From assembly GCF_017894385.1 (NCBI RefSeq), contig NZ_CP059560.1, positions 4,348,501 through 4,412,500 of the forward strand: 64,000 bases of DNA. The letters run 5' to 3'. Below, one piece after another: positions 48,839-58,215 of this stretch (positions are counted from its first letter, which is position 1; each line of letters begins with the position of its first letter). The translations under genes and the position numbers were made by a program. A model generated the notes under the pieces. That model saw only the letters and a list, made by a program, of their open reading frames with translations, searched no databases and had not been told where the DNA came from. Source of the DNA: Aromatoleum petrolei (lineage in GTDB: Bacteria; Pseudomonadota; Gammaproteobacteria; Burkholderiales; Rhodocyclaceae).

Positions 48839-51388
48839 TCAATTGGCCGCGTAGCCCGGCCGGCGCCGATCCCTCCGGGCGCCTCCCGACCGCCGCTCCA
48901 GATGGTGCCTCGCCGCAGTGGCGGGGGCATCGAGCAGTCCCGCCAGTTCATCCGCCGCCATCGGGCGGCCGAACAGGTAACCCTGGGCCTCATTGCAGCC
49001 GTGGCGGCGCAGCAGCGCCGCCTGCTCGACCGTCTCCACGCCCTCGGCGATCACGCGGTGATTGAGCGAGCGGGCGATCTGGATCACCGCGCGAGCGATC
49101 GCCCTGTCTTCGGCGTTGCTGCACACGTCCGTCACGAAGGAGCGGTCGATCTTCAGTTTGTTCAGCGGGAAGCGCTTGAGGTAGGCGAGGCTCGAGTAGC
49201 CGGTGCCGAAATCGTCGATCGCGAGCCCGTAGCCGGCGCGTTTCAGCGCATCGAGCACTTCGCGCGCCGCGTTCACGTCTTCCATCAGCGTCGATTCGGT
49301 GAGCTCAAGCTCGATCAGGTCCGGCGCCACGCCGGTATCGCGCTGCACCGCGGCGAGTGTCGCGACGAGGTCAGAGCGATAGATCTGGATTCCCGAGACG
49401 TTGATGCTCACCTGGATCGGGAGTCCTGCATCGCACCAGCGTCGCGCCTGGCGGAAGGCCTCGTGGATCACGTACTCGCCGATGGGGAGGATGAGGCCGC
49501 TTTCCTCTGCGACGGGGATGAAGCGGCTCGGGCTCACCGGCTCGCCGTCGCGCGGCGTCCAGCGCAGCAAGGCCTCGGCGCCGAACACGCGCCCGGTGCG
49601 CAGATTGACCTGCGGCTGATAGACGAGGCTCAACTCGTCGCGCCCCAGGGCCTGCCGCAGGCCGCCGTGCAGGATCAGGCGCTCGGCCGCCTTGGCGTTC
49701 ATCTTTTCGTCGAAATAGCTGAAGGTGCCGCGTCCGCATTCCTTCGAGTGATACATCGCGGTATCGGCCTTCTGCAGCAGGGTGTCGAAATCCCGGCCGT
49801 CCCCGGGAAAGACCGCCACCCCGATCGAACCGCCGACGCTCAGCACCTGCCCCTCGATCTCCACCGGCGCCTCCATGCAGGCCTCGATCTTGCGGGCCAC
49901 GCTGACGACGTCCTCGGGGCTGGGAACGTGCTCCAGCAGGATCACGAACTCGTCGCCGCCCAGGCGGCTGATCATGTCGCTGCCGTACAGCGCATGACGC
50001 AGGCGGTCGGCCACGGCGATCAGCAGCGCATCGCCCACAGGATGCCCGAGCGAGTCGTTCACGCGCTTGAAATGGTCGAGATCCAGGAACAGCAGGGCGA
50101 GGTGGTGCCCGGTGTGCAGGGCGTGCTCGGCGGCCTGGGCGAAGCGCTCGCGCAGCAGGCGGCGGTTGGGCAGGCCCGTGAGCGCGTCGTGGCGGGCGAG
50201 GAAGCGGACACGCTCCTCCGCCTGCCTGCGCCGCGTCACATCCGAGAAGGCGCCGACGAAGTGCGCAATGCGGCCGGCATTGTCGCGCACCACGGAGATC
50301 GACAGGCGTTTCGGATAGATCTCGCCGTTCTTGCGCCGGTCCCAGATCTCGCCCTCCCAGCGGTTCTCGGCGAGCAGGATCTCCCACATCTGGCGATAGA
50401 AGTCGCTGTCGTGGCGCCCGGACTTGAGCACGGCGGGCGTGCGACCGATGACCTCCTCCGCGCCATAGCCGGTGATGCGCGTGAAAGCCGAGTTGATGCT
50501 GATGATGCGGTTCTCCGCGTCGCACATCATCAGCGCCTCGCTGCTGTTCTCGAACACCGTGCTTGCCAGTTCGAGCTGGCGCTGTTGACGCTTCTGCGCG
50601 TCGATGTCCGAATACACCCAGATCGAACCGCCGTGGGGGCGCTGGGGATCGAGCGGGCGGCCGATGCGATAGCACCAGATCGGCTGCCCGTCGCGCCGCT
50701 GCAACATCACCTCGTCCTCACTGAAACCCTGTGCTTCGAGCCGGTGATAGAGGCGGATGCCGTTCTCGCGCCAATCGCGATTCGACGGGTAGAGCATCGC
50801 GGTCTTCTGGCCGACCAGGTCCTGCGGTTCCGCATAGCCGAAGAGCTCCGCCATGCGCGGATTGCAGCGCAGGATCACGCGATCCTGGATGTAGGCGATG
50901 CCGACGTGCGCGTTGTCGAAGATCACGCGCTGCTCGTCCAGCAGTTCCTGTAGGCGGCGCTCCGCCTCCTTGCGCTCGGTGACGTCCTGCAGGGTCTCGA
51001 TCGCCCCGATCACGCAGCCGCGCTCGTTGCGGATCGGCGCCGCCGTGAAGTGCAGCCACATCCCGCCCTCGCCGAGGTGGGGGAAGAAATCCTCCGCCTC
51101 GTAGCTGCCGGGGATGCTCTTCGACGGCCGATACTTGCCGGCGTAGTACGACGGGATGAGCATTTCGATGCATCCCGAGGCGACCAGGTCGGCCATGACG
51201 GGACGGCGCTCGGCGTAGAAGGGGCGCCACTGCTCCGTCGTGCCGACCATCTCGTCTGCCGATACACCCAGCATCAGCTCGCATGCGTGATTCCAGTAGC
51301 GGACGCGGTGCTCGTTGTCGATGACGAAGGTGGCCACCGGCGAACCGTTGACCAGTTCGCCGACTCTTGTCTCCAGAATTTCAACCAT
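48839..51388 (-). CDS. PAS-PAS-PAS-GGDEF-EAL c-di-GMP protein
   Basis: 849 aa from ATG 51388, cytoplasmic with no TM. PAS 1 is SPVATFVIDNEHRVRYWNHA, PAS 2 FDNAHVGIAYIQDRV, and PAS 3 INSAFTRITGYGAEEVIGRTP with its PAC motif GEIWDRRKNGEIYP. GGDEF keeps RLGGDEF, but the inhibitory RxxD site is lost (YGSD). EAL has GAEALLRW and IDDFGTGYSSL, both intact. It should therefore both make and break c-di-GMP, with no product inhibition of the cyclase. The start codon is chosen because the longer frame to 51871 is unlike protein. It is divergent from the arginine transport operon. Confidence 0.88.
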   Translation of the reverse strand: MVEILETRVGELVNGSPVATFVIDNEHRVRYWNHACELMLGVSADEMVGTTEQWRPFYAERRPVMADLVASGCIEMLIPSYYAGKYRPSKSIPGSYEAEDFFPHLGEGGMWLHFTAAPIRNERGCVIGAIETLQDVTERKEAERRLQELLDEQRVIFDNAHVGIAYIQDRVILRCNPRMAELFGYAEPQDLVGQKTAMLYPSNRDWRENGIRLYHRLEAQGFSEDEVMLQRRDGQPIWCYRIGRPLDPQRPHGGSIWVYSDIDAQKRQQRQLELASTVFENSSEALMMCDAENRIISINSAFTRITGYGAEEVIGRTPAVLKSGRHDSDFYRQMWEILLAENRWEGEIWDRRKNGEIYPKRLSISVVRDNAGRIAHFVGAFSDVTRRRQAEERVRFLARHDALTGLPNRRLLRERFAQAAEHALHTGHHLALLFLDLDHFKRVNDSLGHPVGDALLIAVADRLRHALYGSDMISRLGGDEFVILLEHVPSPEDVVSVARKIEACMEAPVEIEGQVLSVGGSIGVAVFPGDGRDFDTLLQKADTAMYHSKECGRGTFSYFDEKMNAKAAERLILHGGLRQALGRDELSLVYQPQVNLRTGRVFGAEALLRWTPRDGEPVSPSRFIPVAEESGLILPIGEYVIHEAFRQARRWCDAGLPIQVSINVSGIQIYRSDLVATLAAVQRDTGVAPDLIELELTESTLMEDVNAAREVLDALKRAGYGLAIDDFGTGYSSLAYLKRFPLNKLKIDRSFVTDVCSNAEDRAIARAVIQIARSLNHRVIAEGVETVEQAALLRRHGCNEAQGYLFGRPMAADELAGLLDAPATAARHHLERRSGGARRDRRRPGYAAN

Positions 51389-51855
51389 CTCGGATCGGGG
51401 AAAGTCAGTTGTTTTATATGAATTATTTATGGGGTTATATAACGAAGAGCTTACTGGCAACTTGCAGTGCGACGCCAGCAAGTTGCGTACCCATTCTTCC
51501 CATTGCCGCGAAACCCGCGAATTCCGCGGTTTTTCCGGGGTTGTTGCGACCGTGGTGACAGTTTTGCGACATTTGCTATCAGCTTTGCCCCCCTCCGCTG
51601 CGAGGGTAGCGGCTGCGGATGGACCCGATTGACAGCAGGCGAGCCTTGTAGCAATGAGACTTTGCGCGGAAGGACGATCTGTCCGCGAAAAAATACTGCG
51701 CTGCAAAAATGGTGGAGAGCCCTCATTGAGGTGCAGGGGATTTTTTGCCACCATGCGCAGCGTTTCGTGTTGTTGATCCAACGATGCCGTGGTCTTGCGC
51801 GCGCGCCGAACCCAGGGGCGCGCAACCGCTGAGAAGAACTCATGAGGAATTCCGG
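51389..51855. other. Divergent intergenic region with a 9-bp dyad at 51457-51486
   Basis: AT-rich stretch near 51410-51445 for the GGDEF-EAL promoter. GCAACTTGC (51457-51465) and GCAAGTTGC (51478-51486) are perfect inverted arms 12 nt apart, an operator or mRNA hairpin. No gene is supported between here and the binding protein start at 51856. Confidence 0.4.
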
Positions 51856-52647
51856 ATGAAAAAGACTGCACTGATTTTCGCCATGCTCGCCCTCACCGCG
51901 GGTGGCGCCTTCGCAAAGGACTGGAAGGAGATCCGCCTGGCCTCGGAGGGCGCCTATCCCCCGTTCAACATCACCGCCGCCGATGGGTCGCTGCAGGGCT
52001 TCGATGTCGATATCGGCAATGCGCTGTGCGCCGAGATGAAGGCCAAGTGCACGTGGGTGAAGCAGGAATGGGACGGCATGATCCCGGCCCTGGTCGCACG
52101 CAAGTTCGACGCCATCGTCGCGTCGATGTCGATCACCGAGGAGCGCAAGGCCAAGGTCGACTTCACCGAGAAGTACTACGCCTCGCCGCTGGCGCTGATC
52201 GCCAAGGGCGGCTCGCCGTTGCGCCCCGACACCACCTCGCTCAAGGGCAAGAAGGTCGGTGTGCAGCGCGGCACCGTGTCGGACAACTTCGCCACCAAGT
52301 ACTGGGAAGGCAAGGGGCCTGACCTCGTCCGCTACGCGAAGCAGGATGAAGCCTACCTCGACCTGAAGTCGGGCCGGCTGGATGCCGTCTTCGCCGACTA
52401 CCTCGAAGCCTACGGCGGCTTCCTGACCAAACCCGAAGGCAACGGCTACGATGTCGCGGGCGATCGACTGTTCGGCAAGAGCGCCGAAGAGAAGGGCGTC
52501 ATCGGCGAGGGCATCGGCATCGCCGTGCGCAAGAAGGACAAGGAACTGACCGCGCAGCTCAACAAGGCGCTCGCCGCCATCCGCGCCAACGGCAAGTACG
52601 AGGAAATCCGCAAGAAGTACTTCCCGATGGATATCTACGGCAACTGA
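51856..52647 (+). CDS. aotJ: Basic-amino-acid ABC transporter periplasmic binding protein
   Basis: 263 aa with a signal (MKKTALIFAMLALTAGGAFA). The Lys/Arg/ornithine fold is clear: EIRLASEGAYPPFNITAADG, LQGFDVDIGNALCAEMKAKC, VKQEWDGMIPALVARKFDAI and the Ser/Thr ligands VASMSITEERK. AGGA is 8 nt upstream of ATG 51856. It heads an operon with two permeases and an ATPase, and downstream are an ArgR-type regulator and both arginine N-succinyltransferase subunits, so arginine or ornithine is the likely ligand. Confidence 0.9.
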   Translation: MKKTALIFAMLALTAGGAFAKDWKEIRLASEGAYPPFNITAADGSLQGFDVDIGNALCAEMKAKCTWVKQEWDGMIPALVARKFDAIVASMSITEERKAKVDFTEKYYASPLALIAKGGSPLRPDTTSLKGKKVGVQRGTVSDNFATKYWEGKGPDLVRYAKQDEAYLDLKSGRLDAVFADYLEAYGGFLTKPEGNGYDVAGDRLFGKSAEEKGVIGEGIGIAVRKKDKELTAQLNKALAAIRANGKYEEIRKKYFPMDIYGN

Positions 52648-52663
52648 TCGCCGCCTGGAAAAC

Positions 52664-52703
52664 AAGCGCCGGATTGCTCCCGCAAGCGGCGCTTTTTCTT
52701 TTC
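52664..52703 (+). terminator. Rho-independent attenuator between binding protein and permease
   Basis: AAGCGCCG (52664-52671) and CGGCGCTT (52687-52694) arms with a 15-nt loop, followed by TTTCTTTTCCC. A partial terminator here would keep the binding protein message in excess over the permease. Confidence 0.75.
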
Positions 52704-52727
52704 CCGTTTCCCTGGAGTCAGTGTCCG

Positions 52728-53420
52728 ATGGATGCCCTGATCGAATACTCCCCCAGCCTGCTCGGCGGCGCGTGGATCACCCTCAAGGTGGCGTTGCTGT
52801 CGCTGATGCTGGCGGTCGCCAGCGGTCTGCTGGGGGCCGCGTGCAAATTGTCGAACCTGCTGCCGCTGCGCCTGTGGACCATGTTCTACACGACGATCGT
52901 GCGCGGCGTGCCCGACCTGGTGATGATGCTGCTGGTGTTCTACGGCGGCCAGCTGCTACTCAACGAGGTCGTCGACTACTTCGAGTGGGAGTTCATCGAG
53001 ATCAACCCCTTCGTCGCCGGCGTGCTGACGATCGGCTTCATCTTCGGCGCCTACTTCACCGAAACCTTCCGCGGCGCCTTCCTCTCCGTTTCCGCGGGCC
53101 AGCTCGAGGCCGGGCGCGCCTACGGCATGAGCGGCTGGCAGGTGTTCCGGCGGATCATGTTTCCGCAGATGTTGCGCTTTGCGCTGCCCGGCATCGGCAA
53201 CAACTGGCTCGTGCTGCTGAAGAGCACCGCCATCGTGTCGATGATCGGCCTCTCGGACATGACCTCGCTCGCCGACCAGGCGGGTCGCTCGACGCACCAG
53301 CCCTTCACCTTCTACCTCGCCGTCTGTGCGCTCTACCTCGCGATGACCGCGGTGTCGGGCTACGTCCTCAACCGCCTGACTGCGCGCTACAACGTCGGCG
53401 TGCGCGAAGCCCACGTCTGA
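52728..53420 (+). CDS. aotQ: Arginine/ornithine ABC transporter permease
   Basis: 230 aa, inner membrane, five or so helices. Topology starts SLLGGAWITLKVALLSLMLAV. The EAA loop for contact with the ATPase is EAGRAYGMSGWQVFRRIMFPQMLRFALPG. It resembles HisQ/AotQ/ArtQ. The ATG lies 25 nt after the attenuator hairpin with GGAG upstream. It pairs with the second permease as a heterodimer. Confidence 0.9.
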   Translation: MDALIEYSPSLLGGAWITLKVALLSLMLAVASGLLGAACKLSNLLPLRLWTMFYTTIVRGVPDLVMMLLVFYGGQLLLNEVVDYFEWEFIEINPFVAGVLTIGFIFGAYFTETFRGAFLSVSAGQLEAGRAYGMSGWQVFRRIMFPQMLRFALPGIGNNWLVLLKSTAIVSMIGLSDMTSLADQAGRSTHQPFTFYLAVCALYLAMTAVSGYVLNRLTARYNVGVREAHV

Positions 53421-53430
53421 CGGAGCCATC

Positions 53431-54168
53431 ATGGAACTGTTCGATTTCCAGGTCATCACCACCAGCCTGCCGGAGTTCTTGCGCGGCCTGCTGATGACGC
53501 TGCAGCTCACCGGCATCGCACTGCTGGCCGGCTTCGCCGGCGCCGTGCCGCTGGCCGTGGCGCGCGTGTCGAAGAACCGCTGGGTGAGCGGCCCGGTCGC
53601 GGCCTACACCTACTTCTTCCGCGGCACGCCCATGCTCGTGCAGCTGCTGCTGATCTACTACGGCGCCGGCCAGTGGCAGTGGATGCAGGACGCGTGGCAG
53701 GCGGGCCATCCCTTCTGGCTGCTGTTTCGCGAACCCTTCTTCTGCGCGCTGCTCGCCTTCGGCCTCAACACGTGCGCCTACACCATCGAGATCATCGCCG
53801 GTGCGATGCGCAACACCCCCCACGGCGAGATCGAGGCCGCCAAGGCGATGGGCATGAGCCGCTTCAAGGCACTGCAGCGCATCGTGCTGCCGTCCGCGCT
53901 GCGCCGTATGCTGCCCTCGTACAGCAACGAGGTGATCCTGATGCTGCAGGGCTCGGCGATCGCCAGCGCGGTGACATTGGTCGACATCACGGGCGCCGCG
54001 CGCAACGTGTACTCGCGCCATTTCGCCCCCTTCGAGGCCTTCGTTTTCGCCGGTCTCATCTACCTCGTGCTCACCTTCATGCTGGTGGGCATGTTCAAGT
54101 ACGCCGAGGGGCGCTGGCTCGCGCACCTCGCCCCCCGCAAGGCCACGAAGCGCACGGAGGCTGCATAA
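53431..54168 (+). CDS. aotM: Arginine/ornithine ABC transporter permease
   Basis: 245 aa, inner membrane. The EAA loop is [33 protein letters not shown], and helix 1 begins [20 protein letters not shown]. It is the HisM-like partner of the preceding permease (start 10 nt after its stop, GGAG before ATG). Its stop overlaps the ATPase start by one base (TAATG), so translation is coupled. Confidence 0.9.
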   Translation: MELFDFQVITTSLPEFLRGLLMTLQLTGIALLAGFAGAVPLAVARVSKNRWVSGPVAAYTYFFRGTPMLVQLLLIYYGAGQWQWMQDAWQAGHPFWLLFREPFFCALLAFGLNTCAYTIEIIAGAMRNTPHGEIEAAKAMGMSRFKALQRIVLPSALRRMLPSYSNEVILMLQGSAIASAVTLVDITGAARNVYSRHFAPFEAFVFAGLIYLVLTFMLVGMFKYAEGRWLAHLAPRKATKRTEAA

Positions 54169-55061
54169 TGAACCACGCCGCGACTTTCGAGCGGATCAGC
54201 GTCGATGACCCGTACAACTCCAATGACCGGCACGCAGCGCACAACCATGCCTCGTCCGCCGTCACGCAAGGAAGCGCAATGAACCACAAGGCCACCGTCG
54301 AGCAGGTTCGCGTCGAGGATCTGCACAAGTCCTACGGCAACCACGAGGTGTTGAAGGGCGTGTCGCTGTCGGCGAGTTCCGGCGACGTCATCAGCATCAT
54401 CGGTTCGTCGGGCTCGGGCAAGAGCACTTGGCTGCGCTGCATCAATTTCCTCGAAAACCCCACTTCGGGCCGCATCGTGGTCGGGGGCAAGGAAGTGGGC
54501 CTGACGCGCAACCGCAAGGGCGACCTTGTCGTCGCCGATCCGAAGCAGCTGCAGCTGATCCGCACGCGGCTCTCGATGGTGTTCCAGCACTTCAACCTGT
54601 GGAGCCACATGACGGTGCTGGAAAACGTCATCGAGGCACCCATCCACGTGCTGGGCATTCCCAGGGCCGAGGCGCTGGAGCGCGCCGAGCGCTACCTCGA
54701 GCGCGTGGGCGTGTGGAAATTCCGCGATGCCTATCCCGCGCACATGTCCGGCGGCCAGCAGCAGCGCGTCGCCATCGCCCGCGCACTGGCAATGGAACCC
54801 TCCGTGCTGCTGTTCGACGAACCGACTTCGGCGCTCGACCCGGAGCTCGTCGGCGAGGTGCTGAAGGTCATGCGCTCGCTCGCCGAGGAAGGGCGCACCA
54901 TGCTCGTGGTCACGCACGAGATGGGCTTTGCGCGCGAAGTCTCCAACCACGTGATCTTCGTCCATCACGGACGCGTGGAGGAGCAGGGCAACCCGAAGGA
55001 AGTGCTGGTGCGCCCGCAGAGCGAGCGGCTGCAGCAGTTCCTGTCGGGCAACCTGAAGTAA
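54168..55061 (+). CDS. aotP: Arginine/ornithine ABC transporter ATP-binding protein
   Basis: 297 aa from ATG 54168. Walker A is SGSGKSTW in [14 protein letters not shown], the Q-loop is [10 protein letters not shown], the signature MSGGQQQR and Walker [13 protein letters not shown]; the H-loop VTHEMGFA follows. It carries an unusual 37-residue extension that looks like a degenerate copy of its own N-terminus (MNH.AT.E at 54168 and again at 54279). The second ATG at 54279, with AAGGAAG, could be an alternative start that gives the family's usual length. It energises uptake with the two permeases. Confidence 0.9.
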   Translation: MNHAATFERISVDDPYNSNDRHAAHNHASSAVTQGSAMNHKATVEQVRVEDLHKSYGNHEVLKGVSLSASSGDVISIIGSSGSGKSTWLRCINFLENPTSGRIVVGGKEVGLTRNRKGDLVVADPKQLQLIRTRLSMVFQHFNLWSHMTVLENVIEAPIHVLGIPRAEALERAERYLERVGVWKFRDAYPAHMSGGQQQRVAIARALAMEPSVLLFDEPTSALDPELVGEVLKVMRSLAEEGRTMLVVTHEMGFAREVSNHVIFVHHGRVEEQGNPKEVLVRPQSERLQQFLSGNLK

Positions 55062-55107
55062 TCGCGCGTTTGCGTCGGCAGACGGGCGCAGCCAGGGCGC
55101 GGCCAAC

Positions 55108-56154
55108 ATGCGCTGGGACCGGCCCGTCGATGTGGAGCGCGGCGCACCGCCGCTCGACATTACCGTGCTGCTGCTGCCGCCGGTGTCGCTCGGCACCCTG
55201 GGCGCTATCGTCGACCCCTTCGTCGAGGCCAACCGGGTGGGCGGGCAGCGCTACTACGCCGTGCATCTCGTCTCGGCCGACGGCGCCCCGGTCGCGCTGC
55301 CGGGCGGCGGACGCCTGTCGGTGGGCGGCGCAATCTCGTCACTGGTGCGCTGCGATGCCCTCGTCGTGGCCTCGGACCTGCACCAGCCCGGAACCAATGC
55401 GGCGGACATCGTTTCGCAACTGAAGCGCATCGCGCGCGTCGGCGCCGCCTTCTGCGGCAACCGCGGCGGGGCCGGCTGGCTCGCGGAGGCGGGCCTGCTC
55501 GAGAACCGCCGAGTCGCCGTGCACTGGGAGGACATGACGCTCTACCGCGAGCGACACCCCGAGCTGGTGCTGTGCGCGACCCTGTACGAGATCGACGCCG
55601 ACCGCCTGACCGCGTCGAGCAGCCAGGCGACGCTCGACATGATGCTGTGCGTCATCGCCCAGCAACTCTCGCCTCGCCTCGCCGACGACGTCGCGCGCCA
55701 ACTGGGGCTGGACCGCATCCGCCCCGGCCACGAGAAGCAGGCGGTGCCGGCGAAGAGCCGTATCTCGCAGCATCCCCCAAAACTCACCGAGGCGCTGCTG
55801 GTGATGGAAGCCAACCTCGAGGAGCCGCTCGGCTCGGACGAGATCGCCGAATGCGTGGGCATCTCGCGCCGCCAGCTGGAGCGCCTGTTCAAGCAGAACC
55901 TCGACATCCTGCCGTCGCGCTATTACCAGGAACTGCGACTCGAGCGCGCGCGCCAGCTCATCGTGCGCACGCAGCAGTCCATCGTGCAGATTGGCCTGTC
56001 CTGCGGTTTTTCGTCCGGCTCGCACTTCGCGACCGCCTACCGCGCCCATTTCGGCATCACGCCGCGCGAGGACCGCTCGCGCGCCACGCTTACCGGCAGC
56101 CAGGGAATGGACTCCCGCGCGGCCGGCACGCCCCCCACGGAGCCCTCATGGTGA
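55108..56154 (+). CDS. argR: AraC-family regulator, ArgR type (GATase1-like domain)
   Basis: 348 aa. An N-terminal DJ-1/GATase1-like ligand domain (LLLPPVSLGTLGAIVDPFVEAN, AAFCGNRGGAGWLAEAGLL) is followed by a C-terminal AraC helix-turn-helix pair (SDEIAECVGISRRQLERLFKQ, IGLSCGFSSGSHFATAYRAHFG). This is the design of the P. aeruginosa arginine regulator ArgR, not the hexameric enteric ArgR. It lies between the transporter and the succinyltransferase genes and overlaps the latter by 7 nt, so it probably senses arginine and controls both. Confidence 0.88.
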   Translation: MRWDRPVDVERGAPPLDITVLLLPPVSLGTLGAIVDPFVEANRVGGQRYYAVHLVSADGAPVALPGGGRLSVGGAISSLVRCDALVVASDLHQPGTNAADIVSQLKRIARVGAAFCGNRGGAGWLAEAGLLENRRVAVHWEDMTLYRERHPELVLCATLYEIDADRLTASSSQATLDMMLCVIAQQLSPRLADDVARQLGLDRIRPGHEKQAVPAKSRISQHPPKLTEALLVMEANLEEPLGSDEIAECVGISRRQLERLFKQNLDILPSRYYQELRLERARQLIVRTQQSIVQIGLSCGFSSGSHFATAYRAHFGITPREDRSRATLTGSQGMDSRAAGTPPTEPSW

Positions 56155-57161
56155 CGATCCGACCCGCCCAGTATTCCGATCTGGACACGCTGGCCGAGAC
56201 CGCCGCGCGCGCCGGCGCGCCCGACGTTTCGCTGCCGAACGACCCGCGGCAACTCGAACGCCTGATCGCGCAGAGCGAGGATTCGTTCGCCGCGGACATC
56301 GACTTTCCCGGCGAGGAGCAGTACCTGCTGGTCGCCTGCAATCACGAAGTCATCGTCGGGGCCATGCTCATCGTTGCGGCTGCGGGTTACCCCGGGGCCG
56401 ACTATTCCTTCCGCAACGAGACCATCATCCACGCCTCGCCCGAGCTGGGCGTGAATCACCGCATGTATGCGCTGACGCTCAGCCACGAGCTCTCCGGCTT
56501 CACCTTGCTGCGCCCGCCGCTGGTCGCACGAGATGGCCGTCGCGCCCGTGTCGAGCGCGCGCTCGTGCAGGCTGCGCTGGCATTCATTGCGGCGCACCCC
56601 GGGCGCTTTGCCGAAGACCTGATCGCGCCGCTGCCCGGCGTGGTCGACGACGAGGGCGAATCGCCGTTCTGGTCGGCCGTCGGCAGCAAGTTCTTCGGCG
56701 TCTCCTACCGCGAGGCCGAGCGGCTGGCGCTGGGCAAGGACCGCAGTTTCATGGCCGAGCTGATGCCGCACCATCCCATCTACGTGCCCCTGCTGCCCGA
56801 GGGCGCGCAAAACGTCCTCGGCCAGACCCGCGCCGGCTACATGCCGACCTACGGCCTGCTGATCGATGAAGGTTTCGAAGCCGAGCGCTACGTGGACGTG
56901 TTCGACGGCGGTCCGACTTTCTGCGTCAAGCGCGCGCTGGCGCGCACGATCCGCGTCGCGCAACAGCTCCCGCTCGCGGTGGATGGCGCCATCGGGCGCA
57001 GCGAACCCGAATGCCTGCTTGCGAACGGCGAAGCCAGCCGCTTCCGTGCCGTGCTCGCGCCCGCACTGCGGCGCCCCGACGGCCGCCTTGCCACGACCGG
57101 GGATGCCGCGAGCCGGCTCGAACTGATCGACGACGACGAGGTGTGCTGTGTCACGGCCTGA
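56148..57161 (+). CDS. aruF: Arginine/ornithine N-succinyltransferase subunit (AruF-like)
   Basis: 337 aa from ATG 56148 (GGAG 5 nt upstream, overlapping the regulator stop). GNAT-like AstA-family enzyme that succinylates arginine, the first step of the AST route. Motifs are MVTIRPAQYSDLDTLAETAAR, ELSGFTLLRPPLVARDGR, SPFWSAVGSKFFGVSYREAERL and YVPLLPEGAQNVLGQT. The start of the second subunit overlaps its end by 14 nt. The remaining AST enzymes are not in the window. Confidence 0.88.
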   Translation: MVTIRPAQYSDLDTLAETAARAGAPDVSLPNDPRQLERLIAQSEDSFAADIDFPGEEQYLLVACNHEVIVGAMLIVAAAGYPGADYSFRNETIIHASPELGVNHRMYALTLSHELSGFTLLRPPLVARDGRRARVERALVQAALAFIAAHPGRFAEDLIAPLPGVVDDEGESPFWSAVGSKFFGVSYREAERLALGKDRSFMAELMPHHPIYVPLLPEGAQNVLGQTRAGYMPTYGLLIDEGFEAERYVDVFDGGPTFCVKRALARTIRVAQQLPLAVDGAIGRSEPECLLANGEASRFRAVLAPALRRPDGRLATTGDAASRLELIDDDEVCCVTA

Positions 57162-58215
57162 AGCGCATTCTCCTTCCCGTGCGCCTTCCGCTTCCGCCGG
57201 CCGCTTCATCGTGCGCGTTGCGCGTGCGGACGACGCCGCGGCCTTCCATGCGCTCGTGATCGAGGCGGACGGCGCCCTCGAGCGCCACGCGGAATCGCCC
57301 GATGCGAGCCGCGCGACGCTGGAGCGGGTCGAGCGCAGCCTCGCCGGCGAGGCGAGCGATGCGGAGCGCGGCTACCTGCTGCTGCTCGAGGACTGCGCGA
57401 GCAGCGAGATCGTCGGGTGCGTGCAGCTCGTGTGCAGCATCGGCCTCGATCAGCCGTTCTACGACTACCGCCTGGGCAGGATCGTCCATTCCAGCTCGCG
57501 CCTGCAGTCCTGGCGCTGCCACGACGTCCTGTACCTGTGCAACGACCTCACCGGCTGCAGCGAGCTGCACAGCCTGTACGTGCGGCGCGACGCGCGCGGC
57601 ATGGGCGGTGCGGCGCTGCTGACGAAAGCCGCACAGCTCTTCATCGCCACCCGGCTCACCGAGTTCGCACCGCGCACCATCATCGAAATGCACGGCGTGC
57701 GCGGTGCCGACGACACCTCGCCGTTCTGGGAAGCGGTCGGCCGGCACTTCTTCAAGGTCGACCAGCGCGGTGCCGAACGCCTCGTCGCGCAAGGCCGCAA
57801 GGCCTTCATCGCCGAGCTGATGCCCAAGCACCCGGTCTACCTGAGCCTGCTGCCCGAATCGGCGCAGGCCACGGTCGGCGGCATCCACCCCGAAGTCGCC
57901 GCGCTCGCACGCCTGCTCGAACGCGACGGTTTCCACTTCGAGAACCATGTGGACATCTTCGACGCCGGCATGGTGCTCGAGGCACACACGCACACTCTGA
58001 ACGGCGTCGCGAACGGTCGCGAGGTGGTGGCGGAGGAGATCGATCCGGCGCAAGGCGCGGGGTCGTGGTGGATCGCGGCGGGCGAGGGCGCGGGCTTTCG
58101 CGTGTCCGCCGCGGATGGCGTGCTCATCGAGGAGCGCCTGCGCCTGTCGCCCGACACCCTGCGCCGGCTCGGGGCAGAGTCCGGCTCCGTGGTGCGCGTG
58201 CTGGGTGCGGCATAA
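57148..58215 (+). CDS. aruG: Arginine/ornithine N-succinyltransferase subunit (AruG-like)
   Basis: 355 aa from GTG 57148 with GAGG upstream. Second AstA-family subunit: RFIVRVARADDAAAFHALVI, SELHSLYVRRDARGMGGAALLTKAAQ (the acyl-CoA-binding GNAT loop), SPFWEAVGRHFFKVDQRGAERL and YLSLLPESAQATVGG. The N-terminal 18 residues are Ser/Pro/Ala-rich and unlike the family. In pseudomonads AruF and AruG form a heterodimer. The last gene of the operon; the spacer after it is 495 nt without a clear gene. Confidence 0.85.
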   Translation: MSRPEAHSPSRAPSASAGRFIVRVARADDAAAFHALVIEADGALERHAESPDASRATLERVERSLAGEASDAERGYLLLLEDCASSEIVGCVQLVCSIGLDQPFYDYRLGRIVHSSSRLQSWRCHDVLYLCNDLTGCSELHSLYVRRDARGMGGAALLTKAAQLFIATRLTEFAPRTIIEMHGVRGADDTSPFWEAVGRHFFKVDQRGAERLVAQGRKAFIAELMPKHPVYLSLLPESAQATVGGIHPEVAALARLLERDGFHFENHVDIFDAGMVLEAHTHTLNGVANGREVVAEEIDPAQGAGSWWIAAGEGAGFRVSAADGVLIEERLRLSPDTLRRLGAESGSVVRVLGAA

